A stretch of DNA of 25,458 bases from Bordetella parapertussis (GTDB taxonomy: Bacteria > Pseudomonadota > Gammaproteobacteria > Burkholderiales > Burkholderiaceae_C), in contig CAMCNE010000026.1 of the NCBI GenBank assembly GCA_945875935.1, forward strand, positions 1-25,458, written 5' to 3'. The position numbers and the translations under genes were made by a program. Every line of letters starts with the position of its first letter. Positions within the stretch are counted from its first letter, which is position 1. Positions 22,038 to 25,458 of this stretch are shown here, piece by piece. The notes beneath the pieces were generated by a model. That model saw nothing but the letters and a program-made list of their open reading frames with translations, was not told the origin of the DNA and did no database searches.

Positions 22038-22595
22038 ATGACCACCACTTTGACCAAGAGCGAGCAGAACCTGATCTGGATCGACCTCGAGATGACAGGG
22101 CTGTACCCGGACAAGGACCGCATCATCGAAATCGCCGTGGTCGTCACCGATGCGCAACTCAACGTGCGCGTCGAAGGCCCCACACTGGCGGTCCACCAGA
22201 GCAACGCGGCGCTCGACGCCATGGACGCGTGGAACAAGGGCACTCACGGGCGCAGCGGGCTGATCGATCGGGTCAAGGCATCGACTCTGGACGAGGCCAA
22301 AGCCGAAGCTCAGGTCATCGCCTTCCTGAGGGACTACGTGCCAGCGGGCAAGTCACCGATGTGCGGCAACAGCATCTGCCAAGACCGCCGCTTTCTGGCC
22401 AACCACATGCCGGCGCTCGAGACCTTCTTCCACTATCGCAATCTCGATGTCAGCACGCTGAAGGAGCTGGCCAAGCGATGGAAGCCCGGGATCATGGCTG
22501 GATTCAAGAAGGCTCAGGCCCACACCGCCATGGCCGACATCCGCGAGTCGATCGAAGAACTGTCCTACTACCGCGAGCACTTCCTGTCGCTGTGA
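22038..22595 (+). CDS. orn: Oligoribonuclease
   Basis: Orn degrades two-residue RNA (including pGpG from c-di-GMP turnover) to mononucleotides. Seen: 185 residues, normal length. The DEDDh exonuclease signature is complete: Asp16 and Glu18 in WIDLEMTGL, the third Asp in GNSICQDRRFL, and His/Asp in HTAMADIRESI. The ATG at 22038 is preceded by AAGGAG (22024-22029) at 8 nt, one of the best ribosome-binding sites in the window. GACAAT (22012-22017) is a possible -10. It is divergent from the M48 gene and converges with trpS across 27 bp. Confidence 0.97.
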   Translation: MTTTLTKSEQNLIWIDLEMTGLYPDKDRIIEIAVVVTDAQLNVRVEGPTLAVHQSNAALDAMDAWNKGTHGRSGLIDRVKASTLDEAKAEAQVIAFLRDYVPAGKSPMCGNSICQDRRFLANHMPALETFFHYRNLDVSTLKELAKRWKPGIMAGFKKAQAHTAMADIRESIEELSYYREHFLSL

Positions 22596-22622
22596 ACGCA
22601 GCCCGACGCACCAAGCGCGGCT

Positions 22623-23819
22623 TCAGTAGTTGATCCCCATCGCCTCGCGCACATCGCCCATGGTCTGCCGGGCCACCGTGCGAGCTCGCTCTGTGCCCAC
22701 GTCGACGATCCACTGCACCTGCTTGGGGTTGCTCAGGTAAGTCTCGGCACGTTCGCGCCAGGGCTGCTGCTCTCGCAAGATGGCGTCGATCACGGGCTGT
22801 TTGCATTCGAGGCAACCGATGCCGGCGGACTTGCAGCCGCTGACAACCCAATCCTTGGTCTGGGCGTCAGAATAGACCTGGTGGAACTGCCACACCGGGC
22901 AACGGTCGGGGTCGCCCGCATCGGTGCGGCGCACGCGTTGCGGATCGGTCGGCATGCGCTTGATCTTGCGCTCGACTTCTGCGGGCTCCTCGCGCATGGC
23001 GATCGCATTGCCGTAGCTCTTGCTCATCTTGGCGCCGTCAAGGCCGGGCAGCTTGCTGACCTCGGTCAGCAACACGGCGGGCTCGTGCAGGATGGTCTTG
23101 CCGGTGCCTCGCAAGAAGGCGTCGAGCCGCTCGCGATCGGCCGCGCTCAGCGCGCCTCCTTCGGCGATCAGTGCGCGAGCCTGCTCAAGAGCCGCTTCGC
23201 TGCCGGTCTCCTGAAACGCCTTGCGCGCGGCGCTGAAGGCCTTGCCGTCGGCCTTGCTCATTTTCTTGACCACCGCTTCGGCCAGCGCTTCCGAATTGGC
23301 CTCGCGCCCGTACAGGTGATTGAAGCGGCGAGCCACTTCGCGGGTGATCTCCACATGTGGCGCCTGGTCTTCGCCCACCGGAACGAACGCGGCCTTGTAA
23401 ATCAGGATGTCAGCCGCCTGCAGCAGCGGATAGCCCAGAAAGCCGTAGGTCGCGAGATCGCGGTCCTTGAGCTTTTCCATCTGGTCCTTGTAGGTCGGCA
23501 TGCGTTCCAGCCAGGCGAGCGGCGTGCCCATGGCCAGCAGCGTGAACAGCTCGGCGTGTTCCGGCAGACGGCTCTGGATGAACAGCGTGGCGCGCTCCGG
23601 GTCGACGCCGGCGGCCAGCCAATCGATCACCATGTCATAGACATTGCGCTCGATGATTTCGCGGTTCTCGTAGTGGGTCGTCAGGGCATGCCAGTCCGCG
23701 ACGAAATAGAAGCACTCGTACTCCGCCTGCAGGCGCACCCAGTTTTTCAAGGCACCGTGGTAGTGGCCGAGGTGCAGGGCACCTGTGGGGCGCATGCCAG
23801 ACAAGACTCTTTGTTTCAT
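22623..23819 (-). CDS. trpS: Tryptophanyl-tRNA synthetase with Fe-S-type cysteine motif and insertion
   Basis: It charges tRNA-Trp. Seen: 398 residues, about 65 longer than the E. coli enzyme. The HIGH-type motif is HLGHYHG at 16-22 within PTGALHLGH. FVADWHAL (39-46) and PLLQAADILIYKA with VPVGEDQAPHVEITRE (147-161) form the tryptophan/ATP site. The true KMSKS loop is GAKMSKSYGN, KMSKS at 264-268. An insertion of roughly 70 residues (about 172-245) precedes it and contains KKMSKADGK at 185-193. Four cysteines, 307, 329, 336 and 339, have spacing C-x21-C-x6-C-x2-C, close to the [4Fe-4S] motif described for Thermotoga maritima TrpRS. The ATG at 23817-23819 gives the family start MKQRVLSGMRPTG. 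It is divergent from purN and convergent with orn. Confidence 0.97.
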   Translation of the reverse strand: MKQRVLSGMRPTGALHLGHYHGALKNWVRLQAEYECFYFVADWHALTTHYENREIIERNVYDMVIDWLAAGVDPERATLFIQSRLPEHAELFTLLAMGTPLAWLERMPTYKDQMEKLKDRDLATYGFLGYPLLQAADILIYKAAFVPVGEDQAPHVEITREVARRFNHLYGREANSEALAEAVVKKMSKADGKAFSAARKAFQETGSEAALEQARALIAEGGALSAADRERLDAFLRGTGKTILHEPAVLLTEVSKLPGLDGAKMSKSYGNAIAMREEPAEVERKIKRMPTDPQRVRRTDAGDPDRCPVWQFHQVYSDAQTKDWVVSGCKSAGIGCLECKQPVIDAILREQQPWRERAETYLSNPKQVQWIVDVGTERARTVARQTMGDVREAMGINY

Positions 23820-23845
23820 GGGAGCGCTCTCAAGTCAGGGTCGCG

Positions 23846-23851
23846 ATTGTA
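23846..23851 (-). promoter_or_regulatory. -10 candidate for trpS
   Basis: On the minus strand TACAAT lies 26 nt before the trpS ATG. A weak TGGCCT at 18 nt upstream (about 23870-23875) is the best -35; it coincides with one arm of the palindrome shared with the purN promoter. Confidence 0.4.
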
Positions 23852-23853
23852 GG

Positions 23854-23881
23854 TTTGGCCCTGGCGGCCAGGCCATACACT
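23854..23881 (+). promoter_or_regulatory. Candidate purN promoter
   Basis: TTGGCC (23855-23860) and TACACT (23876-23881) are 15 nt apart; TTTGGC gives 16. The transcript would start near 23888, giving a leader of about 30 nt. The spacer is filled by an imperfect palindrome. Confidence 0.42.
23856..23875. repeat. Imperfect palindrome between divergent trpS and purN
   Basis: TGGCCCTGG (23856-23864) pairs with CCAGGCCA (23868-23875) with one unpaired C, around CGG. It lies between the -35 and -10 candidates of purN and just upstream of the trpS -10, where a repressor site would be effective. No known operator was recognised. Confidence 0.45.
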
Positions 23882-23919
23882 GCGGCGCGCCTGTGGCTTG
23901 CAGCGCGGATCCCGACCTC

Positions 23920-24549
23920 ATGAAAAACATCGTCATCCTGATATCCGGTCGCGGCTCGAACATGATGGCGATTGCCCAAGCCTGCGCCTGCGAGGGCTGG
24001 AACGCGCGCATCGCCGCCGTGATCAGCAACAAGCCCGACGCGGCGGGGCTGGCCGATGCAGCACGGCGGGGCATCGCCACGGCTGTCGTCGATCACCGTG
24101 CGCACGCGGACCGCTCAGCCTTTGATGCGGCGCTGGCCGAGGCCATCGATGCGTTCGCTCCGGATCTCGTGGTGCTGGCAGGTTTCATGCGCATCTTGAG
24201 CGTCGAGTTTGTGAACCGCTTCGCCGCACGCATGATCAACATCCATCCCTCGCTGCTGCCGGCGTTCACCGGGCTGCACACGCATCGTCGGGCGATAGCC
24301 GCTGGCTGCAAACTGGCGGGGGCCACGGTTCATGTGGTCACGCCCGAGCTGGATCACGGCCCGATCGTGGCGCAGGCGGCGGTGCCCGTTCTCGAGGGTG
24401 ATACCGAAGAAACACTGGCGGCGCGCGTGACGGCCGCAGAACACATCCTGTACCCACGGGTGGTGCGCTGGTGGGTTGACGGCGAACTGGACTTCACCGG
24501 GGCCGGGCGCATCGCCCATCGCAGCGGTGCCGCGCAGTGGCTGGTCTAG
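23920..24549 (+). CDS. purN: Phosphoribosylglycinamide formyltransferase (folate-dependent)
   Basis: PurN formylates GAR with 10-formyl-tetrahydrofolate in purine synthesis. Seen: 209 residues from the ATG at 23920. The N-terminal loop ILISGRGSNMMAI (5-17) binds GAR phosphate; AGFMRILS and INIHPSLLPAFTGLHTH contain catalytic Asn and His; TVHVVTPELDHGPIVAQ has the catalytic Asp region. Normal length. The longer open frame upstream overlaps trpS and is not family-like. It is followed 46 nt later by the RsmB-like gene. Confidence 0.96.
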   Translation: MKNIVILISGRGSNMMAIAQACACEGWNARIAAVISNKPDAAGLADAARRGIATAVVDHRAHADRSAFDAALAEAIDAFAPDLVVLAGFMRILSVEFVNRFAARMINIHPSLLPAFTGLHTHRRAIAAGCKLAGATVHVVTPELDHGPIVAQAAVPVLEGDTEETLAARVTAAEHILYPRVVRWWVDGELDFTGAGRIAHRSGAAQWLV

Positions 24550-24582
24550 CGCGGGAACCCGCCCTGCGCAAGGGTCGTCACC

Positions 24583-24588
24583 GATAAT
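24583..24588 (+). promoter_or_regulatory. -10-like GATAAT immediately before the RsmB-like gene
   Basis: GATAAT ends 7 nt before the ATG at 24596, and the intervening CGATCTG has no Shine-Dalgarno sequence. No good -35 at 16-18 nt. Possible leaderless promoter. Confidence 0.32.
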
Positions 24589-24595
24589 CGATCTG

Positions 24596-25458
24596 ATGCA
24601 TCCCAACGCCCTGGTCGAACTTTCCACCGAACTCCTCCACCGAGTCCTTCAATTCGACTCCCCCGCTGACCGGGTGGTCTCAGACTTCTTCCGGCAGCAC
24701 CGCACCTTGGGCATGCGCGAGCGCCATACGCTGGCCGAGACCACCTACACGGTGCTGCGCCAGCGATTGCTTCATCAGCACCTGGCGCAGTCAGGCCGCG
24801 GCGAGATGGAGCGTCGTCTGGTGCTGCTGGGCTGGCAGGGCAATGCGGCCTTTCTTCGCGCGGCGCTGGTCGAAGGCGAGGCGCAGTGGCTCGAGAAGAT
24901 CGAAGCTGTCGACCGCGCGGCCTTGCCCGAACGCTTGCGCCACAACCTGCCCGAATGGCTGGCTGAGCGGTTGAAGACCGAGGTCGTCGACGACTTCTGG
25001 CCGCTTGTCAACGCGCTGAATGAAAACGCGCCGCTCGATTTGCGCGTGAACACCTTCAAGGCCAAGCGCGAGCAGGTCCTGGCCGAATTCGCAGCAGCCG
25101 GTATCGAGGTCAAGCCCACGCCATTTTCGACATGGGGCTTGCGCGCCGAAGGCAAGCCGGCCTTGCACAAGCTCGACGTGTTCATGCGTGGCGATGTCGA
25201 GGTTCAGGACGAGGGCAGCCAGTTGCTCGCCCTGTTGACCGATGCCAAGCGCGGCGAGATGGTGGTCGATTTCTGTGCCGGGGCAGGCGGCAAGACGCTG
25301 GCGCTGGGTGCGTCGATGCGCAACACCGGGCGTCTGTATGCCTTCGACACCTCGGGCCATCGTCTCGCTGCGCTCAAGCCGCGCCTGGCACGCAGCGGCT
25401 TGTCCAACGTGCATCCGGTGCAGATCGCCCACGAGCGTGACGACCGCATCAAGCGACT
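24596..25458 (+). CDS. RsmB/NOP-family rRNA methyltransferase (cut by window edge)
   Basis: This SAM-dependent enzyme of the NOL1/NOP2/Sun family probably makes 5-methylcytosine in rRNA. Seen: 287 complete residues before the right edge. The N-terminal helical region (about 1-140) resembles the NusB-like domain of RsmB, though divergent. The PUA-like/N1 segment NENAPLDLRVNT lies at 142-153, GDVEVQDEGSQL at 199-210, and SAM motif I VDFCAGAGGKT at 224-234, followed by an acidic motif II Asp251. The catalytic cysteines (PCSG, TCS) lie beyond the edge. The ATG at 24596 gives the family start; no Shine-Dalgarno is visible. Whether the target equals that of E. coli RsmB (C967) cannot be decided. 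Confidence 0.9.
   Translation, partial: MHPNALVELSTELLHRVLQFDSPADRVVSDFFRQHRTLGMRERHTLAETTYTVLRQRLLHQHLAQSGRGEMERRLVLLGWQGNAAFLRAALVEGEAQWLEKIEAVDRAALPERLRHNLPEWLAERLKTEVVDDFWPLVNALNENAPLDLRVNTFKAKREQVLAEFAAAGIEVKPTPFSTWGLRAEGKPALHKLDVFMRGDVEVQDEGSQLLALLTDAKRGEMVVDFCAGAGGKTLALGASMRNTGRLYAFDTSGHRLAALKPRLARSGLSNVHPVQIAHERDDRIKR

Noticed and set aside
24549..24570. Hairpin after purN (GCGCGGG with CCCTGCGC) as a terminator
   Set aside because: The stem has a bulge and no T run follows; kept out of the feature list.
24791..25432. A 213-codon minus-strand open frame at the right edge
   Set aside because: It is antisense to the RsmB-like gene, whose SAM motif is unmistakable.
1..25458. CRISPR arrays, insertion sequences, tRNA genes, prophage or defence islands
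   Set aside because: No direct repeat series, terminal inverted repeats with a transposase, tRNA-like folds, or atypical composition were found; the gene content is core housekeeping.

Overview
The window looks like a core-chromosome segment of a high-GC betaproteobacterium, most likely Burkholderiales near the Comamonadaceae/Sphaerotilaceae. This is inferred from protein family signatures and gene order (argD-argF beside a DUF3579 gene and rpsT; hda-HAD-pcnB-folK; rpsP-rimM-trmD-rplS followed by a CoA pyrophosphatase and a CobD/CbiB-like gene; rsgA-M48-orn; trpS/purN). No database search was possible. Coding density is very high, no gene-free stretch exceeds about 250 bp, and I see no mobile element, CRISPR array, tRNA, rRNA, phage or defence module.

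Left part (1-8.2 kb). A leftward cluster yajQ, retropepsin-like protease, rsuA, ribF, ileS (cut by the window edge) is packed with 4-nt or few-nt junctions, apart from a 135-bp gap before ileS. It diverges from murB, whose 3' end overlaps by 32 bp the convergent end of a second leftward set: argD, argF and a membrane-anchored TAXI-type binding protein. This part covers c-di-GMP-binding, rRNA modification, flavin synthesis, tRNA charging, peptidoglycan precursor synthesis and arginine synthesis.

Middle (8.2-15.7 kb). A DUF3579 gene (rightward) and rpsT (leftward) converge on a strong terminator. A long rightward run follows: murJ, a SirB1-like gene, hda, a HAD phosphatase, pcnB and folK. The last four are joined by 4-nt overlaps with TTG, ATG and GTG starts. 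folK ends inside a convergent TM2-type membrane protein gene.

Right part (15.7-25.5 kb). The classical rpsP-rimM-trmD-rplS translation operon ends at a clear terminator, followed by a Nudix CoA pyrophosphatase and a CobD/CbiB-like membrane protein. rsgA and an M48 (Ste24-type) protease run leftward, divergent from orn. trpS runs leftward, divergent from purN, and an RsmB-type rRNA methyltransferase runs off the right edge.

Nothing here looks like an unknown multi-gene system. The observations most worth a second look are: a tryptophanyl-tRNA synthetase with a four-cysteine motif like the iron-sulfur TrpRS type plus a large insertion carrying a KMSKS look-alike; four genes whose best -10 hexamer sits only 7-8 nt before the start codon (possible leaderless mRNAs); a recurrent TTG-N18-(T/C)ACACT promoter-like spacing at four divergent or isolated genes; and an orphan TAXI binding protein in the arginine cluster.
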